A stretch of DNA of 64,000 nt from LSCE01 sp050485425 (GCA_050485425.1 JBJHBJ010000019.1:1-64000), one strand, 5' to 3'. Shown: positions 24,629-33,020, numbered from the stretch's first letter. Numbers and translations: made by a program. Notes: generated by a model not told the origin, from the letters alone.

Positions 24629-25593
24629 TGGAAGCGCAGACCGACGTCCTGCAGGAGCAATTGACCGGCGTTGCCGAGGCGCTGGGCTGGTGGGGCGTGC
24701 CGCTGGCGATTCTGGCCGGCGCCATACGCGCCAGCACCCCGTTTCTGTTCGTGGCGCTGGGCGAATGCCTCACCGAGCGCAGTGGGCGTATCAACCTGGG
24801 GCTTGAAGGCGCCCTGGTGATGGGGGCGCTGGCCGGCTTCGCGTTCTCCCACATCACCGGCAACCCGTGGGCCGGCGTGCTGATGGCCGCCGTGGTGGGC
24901 AGCATGATGGGGCTGATGCACGGCGTGCTGTGCAGCCTGCCGCGGGTCAATGACATTGCCGTGGGTATCGCCATCATGCTGTTCGGCGTGGGGCTGGCGT
25001 TCTACCTGGGCAAGCCGTTCATCCAGGAGTCTGCCCCGCGTCTGCCGGCGGTGCCGCTGGGATTCTGGAGCAGTTCCGGTGCAATACAGTCGGCGCTGTC
25101 GATCAACGCGCTGTTCGTGATCGGCGTGCTGCTGGCGCCGCTGATGGTGCTGTTCTTCCGCAGTACCCGTTGGGGGCTGGTCGTGCGCATGGTGGGCGAT
25201 AACGAGGAGGCGGCGCGCGCCGCCGGCTACTCGCCCATGCGGGTGCGCATCATCGCCACCATGGTGGGCAGCGCCATGGCCGGTATCGGCGGCGCCTTCC
25301 TGTCGTTGTATTACCCCGGCGGCTGGAGCGAGGGGTTGTCCAGCGGCCAGGGCCTGATGGCGGTGGCACTGGTGATCTTCGCTCGTTGGCACCCGGTGTA
25401 CTGCATGCTGGCAGCCCTGCTGTTCGGTGCCGCGGGTGCCATCGGCCCGGCGCTGCAATCGGTGGGCGTTAGCTGGGGTTACTACCTGTTCAACGCGGCG
25501 CCCTACGTGCTGACGCTGGTCATCATGATCATTGCCTGTTCCCGGTTCCGCACGCTGCGCGGTGCGCCGGGCGAACTCAGCGTGGCCCGCTGA
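24628..25593 (+). CDS. ABC transporter permease (NupQ-like)
   Basis: A 321-residue second permease of the same importer, with about eight membrane helices. The N-terminal region GRINLGLEGALVMGALAGFA is typical of the partner permeases of BMP-type systems, and the coupling loop is LVVRMVGDNEEAARAAGYSP (about 186-205). The start codon overlaps the preceding stop (TGATG). It is followed after 21 bases by the biuret-hydrolase-like gene, so transport and metabolism genes are interleaved in one transcript. Confidence 0.92.
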   Translation: MEAQTDVLQEQLTGVAEALGWWGVPLAILAGAIRASTPFLFVALGECLTERSGRINLGLEGALVMGALAGFAFSHITGNPWAGVLMAAVVGSMMGLMHGVLCSLPRVNDIAVGIAIMLFGVGLAFYLGKPFIQESAPRLPAVPLGFWSSSGAIQSALSINALFVIGVLLAPLMVLFFRSTRWGLVVRMVGDNEEAARAAGYSPMRVRIIATMVGSAMAGIGGAFLSLYYPGGWSEGLSSGQGLMAVALVIFARWHPVYCMLAALLFGAAGAIGPALQSVGVSWGYYLFNAAPYVLTLVIMIIACSRFRTLRGAPGELSVAR

Positions 25594-25614
25594 GCCGGAC
25601 TTTCTGGAGACGGA

Positions 25615-26307
25615 TTGATGAACGAACGCTATATCGAGGCAGACCCCTATCGCTGGCCGTTCGACGGCGACCTGCGGCCGGAGAACACCGCCCTGGTCAT
25701 TATCGACATGCAGACCGACTTCTGCGGTCCGGGCGGCTACGTGGACCAGATGGGCTACGATCTCTCGCTGACCCGGGCGCCGATGGAGCCGATACGCCGC
25801 ACGCTGGCCTTCATGCGCGAACGGGGCTTCCACATCATCCATACCCGCGAGGGGCACCGGCCGGACCTGAGCGACCTGCCGGCCAACAAGCGATGGCGTT
25901 CGCGGCAGATCGGCGCCGGCATCGGCGACCCCGGTCCGGCCGGCAAGATCCTGGTGCGCGGCGAGCCCGGTTGGGAGATTATCCCGGAACTTGCGCCGCT
26001 GGACGGCGAGCCGATCATCGACAAGCCCGGAAAGGGCTCGTTCTGTGCCACCGATCTGGATCTGATCCTGCGCACGCAGGGTATCCGCAACCTGGTACTC
26101 ACCGGCATCACCACCGATGTCTGCGTGCACACCACCATGCGCGAAGGCAACGACCGCGGCTACGAATGCCTGCTGCTGGAGGATTGCTGCGGGGCCACCG
26201 ACGCCGGCAACCACCGCGCCGCCATCCAGATGATCAAGATGCAGGGCGGGGTGTTCGGCAGCGTCAGCCGCTCCGATCTGTTGCTGGACGCCTTGCAGGG
26301 GGGCTGA
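25615..26307 (+). CDS. biuH: Biuret amidohydrolase-like cysteine hydrolase (isochorismatase family)
   Basis: A 230-residue cysteine hydrolase. The catalytic triad is Asp30 (VIIDMQTDF), Lys136 (IDKPGKGSF) and Cys169 (TTDVCVHTTMREGNDRG), with a cis-peptide-type segment before the Cys. The spacing 106 and 33 residues is the same as in Rhizobium biuret hydrolase (Asp36, Lys142, Cys175, from memory). The stretch HTREGHRPDLSDLP also matches biuret/triuret hydrolases rather than nicotinamidases. The expected reaction is biuret plus water to allophanate plus ammonia, in the cytosol. It sits between permease and ATPase genes of the importer, three bases before the latter, and GGAGA precedes its ATG. 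Confidence 0.85.
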   Translation: MMNERYIEADPYRWPFDGDLRPENTALVIIDMQTDFCGPGGYVDQMGYDLSLTRAPMEPIRRTLAFMRERGFHIIHTREGHRPDLSDLPANKRWRSRQIGAGIGDPGPAGKILVRGEPGWEIIPELAPLDGEPIIDKPGKGSFCATDLDLILRTQGIRNLVLTGITTDVCVHTTMREGNDRGYECLLLEDCCGATDAGNHRAAIQMIKMQGGVFGSVSRSDLLLDALQGG

Positions 26308-26310
26308 CCC

Positions 26311-27903
26311 ATGAGCAATCGCCCGGAAACCGCAGCGGTGGTCGATGCCGCTCCCGCGTCGGCGCAGACGGCACCGGCTCAGGCAGCCGGTGGCCGGGCC
26401 TGCGGCCTGGAGGTGATCTCGCTGACCAAGCGCTTCGGCGATTTCACGGCGCTGGACGGCGTCTCGATGAAGGTTCGTGCCGGCAGTTTCCATGCGCTGC
26501 TCGGAGAGAACGGTGCCGGGAAATCCACGCTGGTGAAATGCGTGGTGGGCTATCAGCAAGCGGACGACGGCAGCATTCTGATTGCCGACCGCGAGCGGCA
26601 GGTGCGCAGCCCCCGGGAGGCCTCCATGCTGGGCGTGGGCATGGTGTACCAGCACTTCACGCTGGTGCCGCACATGACCGTGGCGGAAAACCTGATCATG
26701 TCCCGCATCGACACGCCCCAGTTCATCAACTGGCGCAAGGCCGGTGCGGAGCTGGAAGAGTTCATGCAGCGCATGCCGTTCCGCATTCCGCTGCATGCGC
26801 CGGCCTCCAGCCTGGCGGCGGGGGAGAAGCAGAAGGTGGAGATTCTCCGCCAGCTCTATCTGGAACGGCGCTTCCTGATTCTCGATGAGCCCACGTCCGT
26901 GCTGACGCCCGACGAGGCCGACGAGGTGCTGGGCATGCTGCGGGAGATGTGCGGGCGTGGCGAAGTCACCGTGCTGATGATCACCCACAAGCTGCGTGAG
27001 GTGAAGGCGTTCACGGACGCGGTCAGCGTGCTGCGGGCAGGGCGCTACGTGGGCGGCGGCGCCACGGCCGATCTCGGTACCGAGGACCTGGCGGAACTGA
27101 TGGTGGGCGAGCGCCAGCCACCGGCCGCGGAGGCCCGCAGCACCCGGGGTGCCGGCCGCACCGTGCTGGAGATTGCCGGCATGCGTGCGCGGGATGATGA
27201 AGGCGTGCCCGCAGTGCGGGACGTGTCGTTCTCGGTCCACGCCGGGGAGATCGTCGGTATCGTCGGTGTGTCCGGCAACGGCCAGAAGGAGCTGGTGGAG
27301 GTGCTGGCCGGGCAGAGGCACCCGGAGCACGCGGGCATCAGCGTCCAGGGCCAGCCGTACCGGGCCAGACGCTCGGAGATGATCCGCCACGGCGTCGCCA
27401 TCCTGCCGGAGGAGCCCCTGCGGAATGCCTGCGTCCCGGGCATGACCGTGGCCGACAACATGGGCTTTCGCGTGTTCGACCGGGCACCGTATTCCTTCAT
27501 GGGCTGGCTGCGGAATGGCCAGCGCCGACGCCGCGCGCAGGAGCTGATCAAGGCATTCGGTGTGCGCACGCCCGGGGCGGAAAGCCCCATCGGCAAGCTC
27601 TCCGGCGGCAACGTCCAGCGCGCCGTGCTGGCAAGGGAACTGACCGGCGACGTGCGCCTGCTGATCGCCGCCAACCCCGTCTTCGGGCTGGACTTCAAGG
27701 CAGTGCGGGAAATTCACGACCGTTTGCGGGAGGCGCGCGACAACGGCACCGCCGTGCTGCTGATCAGCGAGGACCTGGATGAGGTGCTGCAGTTGTCCGA
27801 CCGCATTCTGGTGATGTACGAAGGCCGTATCGTGCACGAAACCACGCGGGACCAGGCCCAGGTGCGCGTGATCGGCAAGCACATGGCGGGGGACCACGCC
27901 TGA
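26311..27903 (+). CDS. ABC transporter ATP-binding protein with two ABC domains (NupO-like)
   Basis: A 530-residue tandem ATPase of the RbsA/MglA/NupO type. The first half has Walker A GENGAGKST (65-73), a divergent signature LAAGEKQKVE and Walker B RFLILDEPTSVL. The second half has the degenerate Walker A GVSGNGQKEL, which lacks the GKS/T, and the signature KLSGGNVQR, as usual for this family. A 30-residue Ala/Pro-rich N-terminal extension is not conserved in the family. It powers the BMP importer. Its stop overlaps the start of the next hydrolase gene (TGATG). Confidence 0.92.
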   Translation: MSNRPETAAVVDAAPASAQTAPAQAAGGRACGLEVISLTKRFGDFTALDGVSMKVRAGSFHALLGENGAGKSTLVKCVVGYQQADDGSILIADRERQVRSPREASMLGVGMVYQHFTLVPHMTVAENLIMSRIDTPQFINWRKAGAELEEFMQRMPFRIPLHAPASSLAAGEKQKVEILRQLYLERRFLILDEPTSVLTPDEADEVLGMLREMCGRGEVTVLMITHKLREVKAFTDAVSVLRAGRYVGGGATADLGTEDLAELMVGERQPPAAEARSTRGAGRTVLEIAGMRARDDEGVPAVRDVSFSVHAGEIVGIVGVSGNGQKELVEVLAGQRHPEHAGISVQGQPYRARRSEMIRHGVAILPEEPLRNACVPGMTVADNMGFRVFDRAPYSFMGWLRNGQRRRRAQELIKAFGVRTPGAESPIGKLSGGNVQRAVLARELTGDVRLLIAANPVFGLDFKAVREIHDRLREARDNGTAVLLISEDLDEVLQLSDRILVMYEGRIVHETTRDQAQVRVIGKHMAGDHA

Positions 27904-28616
27904 TGCCTACCATGCAGGCCCGTCCCTACGATTACACCTTCCCCGTGCCCGGCACTGCGCTGCTGGTGATCGACATGCAGCGGGATTTCATCGAGCCCGG
28001 CGGTTTCGGCGAGAGCCTGGGCAACGACGTCAGCCGCCTCCAGGCCATCGTGCCTGCGGTCGCGCGCCTGCTGGAACTGGCCCGCGGAGCCGGTCTGCCG
28101 GTGATCCACACGCGGGAAGCCCACCGGCCGGATCTCTCCGACTGTCCGCCCGCCAAGCGCGAGCGCGGCGCGCCCAGCCTGCGCATCGGCGACGCCGGTC
28201 CCATGGGCAGAATTCTCATCGAGGGCGAACCCGGGAACGATTTCGTGCCGGCGCTGGGGCCGGTAGACGGCGAACTGGTCATCAGCAAGCCGGGCAAGGG
28301 CGCGTTCTACAACACCGGGCTGGACGACTATCTGCGTTCCACCGGCATCAGCCATTTGCTGATCGCAGGCGTCACCACGGAGGTCTGCGTGCAGACCAGC
28401 ATGCGTGAGGCCAATGACCGTGGTTACGACTGTCTGCTGGTGGAGGACTGCACCGAAAGCTATTTCCCGGAATTCAAGCGCGTGACGCTGGACATGCTCA
28501 CCGCCCAGGGCGGCATTGTCGGCTGGACGGCCACGCTTGCTAACCTTTTCGCAAGTCTTGCCATGTCTCAGTGGCCGCCTGCGCCGCCGTCGCAAGGCGC
28601 GAGGAGGGAAGTGTAG
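27903..28616 (+). CDS. Triuret/biuret hydrolase-like cysteine hydrolase with repeat-derived C-terminus
   Basis: A 237-residue paralogue of the hydrolase at 25615. The triad is Asp24 (LVIDMQRDF), Lys129 (ISKPGKGAF) and Cys162 (TTEVCVQTSMREANDRG). HTREAHRPDLSD is shared with biuret/triuret hydrolases, so hydrolysis of triuret, biuret or a similar ureide is likely; which one is not decidable here. The family ends about where GGIVGWTATLANLF occurs. From codon 213 or so the gene runs into the palindromic element at 28540-28801, so about 25 C-terminal residues (FASLAMSQWPPAPPSQGA and onwards) are encoded by the repeat. It overlaps the ATPase stop and is the last gene of the operon. Confidence 0.85.
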   Translation: MPTMQARPYDYTFPVPGTALLVIDMQRDFIEPGGFGESLGNDVSRLQAIVPAVARLLELARGAGLPVIHTREAHRPDLSDCPPAKRERGAPSLRIGDAGPMGRILIEGEPGNDFVPALGPVDGELVISKPGKGAFYNTGLDDYLRSTGISHLLIAGVTTEVCVQTSMREANDRGYDCLLVEDCTESYFPEFKRVTLDMLTAQGGIVGWTATLANLFASLAMSQWPPAPPSQGARREV

Positions 28617-28801
28617 CGGGCTACATGACCGACGAGCAACGCCGCCACGGCGGCGCAGGCGGCCACCCGCAGGGCGCCGTTGTGCGGCTCGCCAGCGGTG
28701 TTGCGCTCACTTGATGTGGAATGACCACGCCAGCGCTCGCGCGCCTTGCTGCCAAGCCGCACAACGGCGCTGAGACATGGCAAGACTTGCGAAAAGGTTA
28801 G
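28540..28801. repeat. Complete palindromic element: 31-bp terminal stem with two hairpin arms
   Basis: Perfect 31-bp inverted termini (28540-28570 and 28771-28801) enclose two hairpins. Arm A has a perfect 20-bp stem (28571-28590 with 28647-28666). Arm B has a perfect 16-bp stem (28674-28689 with 28755-28770). The arms are separated by 7 bases. Arm loops share related core sequence in opposite orientation (CAAGGCGCGAGGAGGG in A; the complement-like CGCGCGCCTTGC in B), so the whole is a palindrome of two similar halves that can fold as a cloverleaf or cruciform. It carries no open reading frame of its own, lies at an operon end and extends into the upstream gene. Related copies: 1-120, 46309-46380, perhaps 48543-48571. 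Confidence 0.9.
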
Positions 28802-28840
28802 TAAACAGTTGGAGGCCGCGCTCGGCGCGGAGACTGATCA

Positions 28841-29185
28841 ATGACCCCACCGAACCTGCATTTGACCCAAGGCCTGCAACAGCCACCGGCCGATCTGGAA
28901 TGGTCTCCGCTGCGCCCCGGCGTGGACGCCGCCTGGATCTACCGGGATGAAGAGGGCGGCCCCGCCGCCGCCTACCTGCGCTACGAGCCCGGGGCGGAAG
29001 TGCCCCGGCATCGACACCCGGCGCCCGAGCACATTTTCGTGCTGGAAGGCTCCCAGGAAGACGAATACGACAGCTACCCGGCAGGTAGCGTGGTGATCAA
29101 CCCGGCGGGCACCCGGCATTCGGTGCGCAGCCCCGAGGGCTGTCTGGTGCTGGTGGTCTGGGGCCGGCAGGTGGAGTTCGTCTGA
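28841..29185 (+). CDS. Cupin-domain protein (ChrR-like cupin)
   Basis: A 114-residue single-domain cupin. Motif 1 is GAEVPRHRHPAPEHIFVLEG (about 51-70) with the His-x-His and Glu metal ligands; motif 2 is YPAGSVVINPAGTRHSV (about 81-97). It resembles the ChrR/anti-sigma-like cupin group but has no zinc-binding N-terminal anti-sigma part. Likely a small metal-dependent enzyme or sensor; the substrate is unknown. GGAGA lies 7 bases before the ATG. It is separated from the catabolic operon by the palindromic element, so it probably has its own expression. Confidence 0.8.
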   Translation: MTPPNLHLTQGLQQPPADLEWSPLRPGVDAAWIYRDEEGGPAAAYLRYEPGAEVPRHRHPAPEHIFVLEGSQEDEYDSYPAGSVVINPAGTRHSVRSPEGCLVLVVWGRQVEFV

Positions 29186-29232
29186 AAGGCTGCTAGCATC
29201 GGAGCGATTCCTCGTCCTGTCGGAGTGGCTCC

Positions 29233-29979
29233 ATGGAAAAGGTTCTGCTGGTTACCGGCGGCAGTCGCGGCATCGGTGCGGCAACGGCGCGTCTGGCCGC
29301 CGCCGCGGGTTATGCGGTGTGCATCAGCTATGTGCGTAACCAGACTGCAGCGGACGGCGTGGTTCACTCGATTACCGAAGCTGGCGGCAGGGCCATGGCA
29401 GTGGCCGCAGACGTCGCGCGTGAAGAGGATGTGACCCGGCTGTTCCACACCCTGGAGGAACGCTTCGGCCGGGTGAACGCACTGGTGAACAACGCCGGCG
29501 TGCTGGAAGCCCAGATGCCGGTGGAACAGATGGATCTCGGTCGCCTGCAGCGGGTCTTCTCTGTGAACGTTTTCGGCAGCTTCCTCTGTGCTCGGGAGGC
29601 CGTGCGCCGTATGTCCACCCGGCACGGCGGCTCCGGCGGCGCCATCGTCAATGTGTCCTCATCCGCCGCGCGGCTGGGCGCGCCGAACGAGTACGTGGAC
29701 TACGCTGCGGCCAAGGGCGCTATCGACACCTTCACACTGGGGTTGTCGAAGGAGGTGGCGGCCGACGGCATTCGTGTTAACGCCGTGCGTCCCGGCGTCA
29801 TCTATACCGATATCCACGCCAGCGGCGGCGAGCCCGGCCGCGTGGAGCGGGTGAAGGGCAGCGTGCCGATGCAGCGCGGTGGCGAGGCGGAGGAGGTGGC
29901 GCGGGCCATACTCTGGCTGCTCTCCGACGAAGCCTCCTACAGCACCGGCGCGCTGGTGGATGTTTCCGGCGGACGCTAG
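29233..29979 (+). CDS. SDR family NAD(P)-dependent oxidoreductase
   Basis: A 248-residue classical short-chain dehydrogenase. It has TGGSRGIG at about residue 7, NNAGV at about 86, catalytic Ser in NVSSSAARLG, and YAAAKGA (Tyr, Lys) at about 157, then VRPGVIYTDIHASGG and the C-terminal TGALVDVSGGR. The region RMSTRHGGSGGAIVN is typical of the YgfF-like sugar/ketone reductase group. It is 47 bases after the cupin gene on the same strand and may be co-transcribed. Its stop lies 6 bases from the stop of the convergent flavin reductase gene. Confidence 0.88.
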   Translation: MEKVLLVTGGSRGIGAATARLAAAAGYAVCISYVRNQTAADGVVHSITEAGGRAMAVAADVAREEDVTRLFHTLEERFGRVNALVNNAGVLEAQMPVEQMDLGRLQRVFSVNVFGSFLCAREAVRRMSTRHGGSGGAIVNVSSSAARLGAPNEYVDYAAAKGAIDTFTLGLSKEVAADGIRVNAVRPGVIYTDIHASGGEPGRVERVKGSVPMQRGGEAEEVARAILWLLSDEASYSTGALVDVSGGR

Positions 29980-29985
29980 CGGACG

Positions 29986-30648
29986 CTACCGTCCGGTTTC
30001 TCCCCACACCCGCGGGCTGCGTGGCGTCTCCAGACGGTAGTCCGAGTAGCCGCGCGTGAAGAATTCCCGGCCCAGGCGTTCCGCGGCGCGGATCGGGTCG
30101 TCCGGGTCCCTCGCCACCTCGCCGCGGCTGTTGCCCACCCCGCGCACCACGCCCACCAGCCGCGAATGCGTGTACCGGGTGAATTCCTGCAACTGGTGCA
30201 CCGGGGCAAAGGCTGCGCCGGGGTAGGTTTCCTCCGCGGACAGCACCAGCCCGAGCTGCTTGCCTGCCATGGCGCCGAGTACGCGCTCGGCGTCCGGATA
30301 CGACGCGGCGTAGTAGCAGAAGGTCCGGTCGAAGAAGGCCTTCATCTGGGCGGACAGCCCATACCAGTAGATGGGGGAGCAGAACACCACCCCGGCCGCC
30401 GGCAGGAACTCGTCCAGGAACAGGTGCCGGAAGCCGTCATCAATGCTGCAGGCGCCGTCGCTCCGCCGGCACTGGCGGCAATCCCGTAGAAAGTGGCCGA
30501 CATGGTCGTCCAGGAACCGCAGCTTCACCGTGGTGCCCGCTTCCTCGGCGCCGCGCTGCACCGCCTGCGCCAGCGTGGCGCTGTTGCCGTTACGGCGTGG
30601 ACTGCCCACCAGCACCAGCAATGATTCCGTCTCTTTGGCGTACTGCAT
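29986..30648 (-). CDS. NADPH-dependent FMN reductase/iron-sulfur flavoprotein-like oxidoreductase
   Basis: A 220-residue flavodoxin-fold protein. The phosphate-binding loop SPRRNGNSATL occurs at about residues 17-27, the family's cysteine motif DCRQCRRSDGAC at about 55-66, and SPIYWYGLSAQMKAFFDR at about 89-106, which packs on FMN. Members reduce quinones, nitro compounds or flavins with NAD(P)H. The start at 30648 is set by a strong AAGGAGGG; an upstream in-frame start lacks one. It is divergent from a LysR-type regulator at 30760 that probably controls it. Confidence 0.87.
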   Translation of the reverse strand: MQYAKETESLLVLVGSPRRNGNSATLAQAVQRGAEEAGTTVKLRFLDDHVGHFLRDCRQCRRSDGACSIDDGFRHLFLDEFLPAAGVVFCSPIYWYGLSAQMKAFFDRTFCYYAASYPDAERVLGAMAGKQLGLVLSAEETYPGAAFAPVHQLQEFTRYTHSRLVGVVRGVGNSRGEVARDPDDPIRAAERLGREFFTRGYSDYRLETPRSPRVWGETGR

Positions 30649-30708
30649 GAAATCCCTCCTTACCCTGATGTGGAGAGCTGACATTAAATCAGGATAATGG
30701 ATGGCAAC

Positions 30709-30727
30709 GACTGAGTATTCGTCAGTC
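30709..30727. promoter_or_regulatory. LysR-type operator candidate
   Basis: GACTGA (30709-30714) and TCAGTC (30722-30727) form a palindrome around 7 bases and contain the T-N11-A pattern of LysR sites. It lies in the divergent flavoprotein/LysR intergenic region, about 33 bases before the LysR start. Confidence 0.6.
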
Positions 30728-30759
30728 AGGATGACTTAAATTCATCATGAGGGTTGCTG

Positions 30760-31647
30760 ATGTTTGGTTCCCTGCCGCTCGCGGCGCTGCGTACCTTTGA
30801 ATCCGCCGCCCGCCTGCACAGCTTCAAGGCGGCGGCGGAAGAACTGGCGGTGACGCCGACAGCGATTTCCCACCAGATCCGGCGGCTGGAACAACAACTG
30901 GGCGTGGCCCTGTTCCGGCGTGTGCCTCGCGGCGTGGAACTCACGGCGGCCGGGGAGCGATTGTTTCGCAGCCTGCACGGCGCCTTGCTGGATATCTCCC
31001 ATGCCGTGCATTCGCTGCGGCCCCGGCCCGATCCGGCGGCGCTGGTGGTGACCACAACCCAGTCTTTCGCCGCCCTCTGGCTGGTGCCGCGGCTGGGCCG
31101 GTTTCACCGTCGCCACCCGGAACTGCGCCTGCGGCTGGACACCAACCCCGCGCCGGTGGATCTGCAGCAGGACGCCAGCGTGGATGTCGCCATTCGCTAC
31201 GGCGACCGCGCGTATCCCGATCTGCACGAGGTGTGCTGTCTCGCGGAATGCTTTGGTGTCTATGGTGCGCCTGGCGCAGCGCCCGCTGGACGGCAGTCAC
31301 CGGCCTTGCTGCTGACAGTGCGCTGGCAGCAGTCCGCCCTGTACGACCAGGCCTGGGAGCGCTGGTGCGACGAGGCTGGTGTGGGCTGGCTGGTCGACGG
31401 TACGCCGGTCCGTGCCTATGAAGAGGAAAACCACGCGCTGCAGGCGGCCATCGCCGGGCAGGGCGTGGTGCTGGCGAGTTCCATCCTGGTGTCGGACCCG
31501 GTGCGCAACGGTTTGCTGCACCCCTGCCGCCCGGAAATCCAGGTCCCAGGGGCCAGATACACGGCGCTCTGCCAACCCGGCCGCGAACGCCACCCGCCGG
31601 TCAGGGCTTTCCTGGACTGGCTGGCGGAGGAGATGCAGGCCGGATAA
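30760..31647 (+). CDS. LysR family regulator, GcvA-like
   Basis: A 295-residue LysR regulator with the GcvA-type opening PLAALRTFESAARLHSFKAA, HTH to about residue 62 (VTPTAISHQIRRLEQQLGVA, then LFRRVPRGVELT). The effector domain starts near residue 90, with ALVVTTTQSFAALWLVPRLG and RLDTNPAPVDL. ATG 30760 is preferred over an upstream TTG because GAGGG lies 7 bases before it. It is divergent from the flavoprotein gene with a palindrome in between. The inducer is unknown. Confidence 0.9.
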   Translation: MFGSLPLAALRTFESAARLHSFKAAAEELAVTPTAISHQIRRLEQQLGVALFRRVPRGVELTAAGERLFRSLHGALLDISHAVHSLRPRPDPAALVVTTTQSFAALWLVPRLGRFHRRHPELRLRLDTNPAPVDLQQDASVDVAIRYGDRAYPDLHEVCCLAECFGVYGAPGAAPAGRQSPALLLTVRWQQSALYDQAWERWCDEAGVGWLVDGTPVRAYEEENHALQAAIAGQGVVLASSILVSDPVRNGLLHPCRPEIQVPGARYTALCQPGRERHPPVRAFLDWLAEEMQAG

Positions 31648-31682
31648 CCGTAACGCGAGCGCACGAATTGATCAGCGCTTCC

Positions 31683-32741
31683 CTAGACCAATGGCAGCGA
31701 AACCAGCCCACCACCGCGCAGGGACCGGGTGACCGCGTCGGTCCACTCCATGTAGTGCACGCCGGTGGCAAAGTCGGTCAGCGTGACCGGCCTGCCTTGA
31801 CGGATGGAGGCGATGAAATCCTTCTCCACGTGCCAGTCCCCGCGCTTCTCGGGATCAATCCTCACCGGCTGCAGGGTCTTGTCTCCTCGCTTCCCGGCAA
31901 GCAGCTCCGGGTCACCGCCCGGGGCCTGATGCAGGCGCAGTGTCCCTTCCGTGCCGAACACCAGGATGTCCACCGGTGCTGGCGCCAGCCCGGCCACGGT
32001 GGTCACGCAAAGCCGCAACTGGCCGCCCTGTTCCAACTCGCCGATGATGTCGAGATGGTCGGGGATGGTCATATCCACGCGGTGGCCACTGGCGTCCCGG
32101 CGATGGTTTACCACCGCACGGCCCACCGCCTGCACGCTGCGGGCGCGGCCGACCCAGCGCATCAGGCATTCGTACCAGATGCCCATGCTCATGATGTTGT
32201 TGCCGGAGTACGCGCGCTGATGCCGCCAGTGGAGCGGTGAATCCGCGTCCGGAAAGTCGCTCCCGGCGGCAATGCGGGCATCCACGGCAATCACCTCGCC
32301 GATCCGCCCCTCGCCGATCATGTCCATCACCGTGCGGTCGAAAGCGAACGTCATCGGCGCGGGTACGATCTGCGCCACCTGGGCAGGGCGGGCGCGGGCT
32401 GCATCCAGCATGCGGTGCGCCTGGTGGCTGTCCATCGCCATGCGTGCCTCGCACAGCACATGCTTGCCGGCTTCCAGCGCGGCAATGGTGATCGGCGCGT
32501 GCATGTACGGCCAGGTGCCGATGCACACTGCATCCACACGGTCATCGTCCAGCACGGCCCGCCAGTCCGGTGCGACATACGGTATGCCGAACGCATCCGC
32601 AAACGCGCGGCCGGATTCCGGCGTGCGGTTCGCCACTGTCACCACCTCCACCCCGTCAATGCTCTGAAACCCTGGCATGTGCCGGGCACGCATGTTGCCT
32701 CCGGCCCCGATCAGCCCGATACGCAGTGGTGTGTCGCTCAT
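31683..32741 (-). CDS. Gfo/Idh/MocA-type oxidoreductase lacking the canonical EKP motif
   Basis: A 352-residue NAD(P)-binding protein. The N-terminal Rossmann motif is IGLIGAGGNMRARHMPGF (about 8-25), then ANRTPESGRAFADAFGIP, DAVCIGTW and the position of the conserved EKP. Here the sequence is CEARMAM (97-103), so the catalytic lysine of typical members is replaced. The C-terminal domain (about 130-345) binds the sugar-like substrate. The enzyme may be a specialised dehydrogenase or non-redox member; the reaction is unknown. It converges with the LysR gene and is transcribed alone from before 32741. Confidence 0.83.
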   Translation of the reverse strand: MSDTPLRIGLIGAGGNMRARHMPGFQSIDGVEVVTVANRTPESGRAFADAFGIPYVAPDWRAVLDDDRVDAVCIGTWPYMHAPITIAALEAGKHVLCEARMAMDSHQAHRMLDAARARPAQVAQIVPAPMTFAFDRTVMDMIGEGRIGEVIAVDARIAAGSDFPDADSPLHWRHQRAYSGNNIMSMGIWYECLMRWVGRARSVQAVGRAVVNHRRDASGHRVDMTIPDHLDIIGELEQGGQLRLCVTTVAGLAPAPVDILVFGTEGTLRLHQAPGGDPELLAGKRGDKTLQPVRIDPEKRGDWHVEKDFIASIRQGRPVTLTDFATGVHYMEWTDAVTRSLRGGGLVSLPLV

Positions 32742-33020
32742 GCTTCCCCCGTCAGAATGCGTATGGAAGGTTCAACCTGTACCCGGTCATCCTAGCGGAC
32801 CTTGAACGCCGGTGAACCGTTTCGCTCACCCGGAGCCGGGAACCGCTCATCAAGGCGTGCGGTCGCTTGATGGACGGCTGAGTCCAACAGGCACTTCCCC
32901 GCGTTCTCTGTCGATTCTGCCATTCTCTTCCGACTATCAGTCAGACAGGGGTGGCTGGCTGGGCCGGGGTACTGAAGATGTCTTTATCGGCCAACCGGCC
33001 CGGCTGAACGTGGAGGACGT
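32742..33020. other. Intergenic gap between divergent genes
   Basis: About 280 bases between the oxidoreductase and DHFR-like genes. The only structure seen is an imperfect hairpin at 32848-32872 (CATCAAG with CTTGATG). No convincing gene or promoter is visible. Confidence 0.5.

Noticed and set aside
24385..27897. A 1170-codon open frame on the minus strand across the permease/hydrolase/ATPase genes
   Set aside because: It is antisense to well-recognised genes; long antisense frames are common in GC-rich DNA. Its composition (very rich in His, Gln, Arg) matches no protein family.
28601..28840. A gene or tRNA in the gap after the second hydrolase
   Set aside because: The sequence is explained by the palindromic element; no anticodon stem-loop or coding frame with a start and ribosome-binding site is present.
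32848..32872. Terminator between divergent genes
   Set aside because: It lies between two outward-facing genes, where no terminator is needed, and has no T-run.
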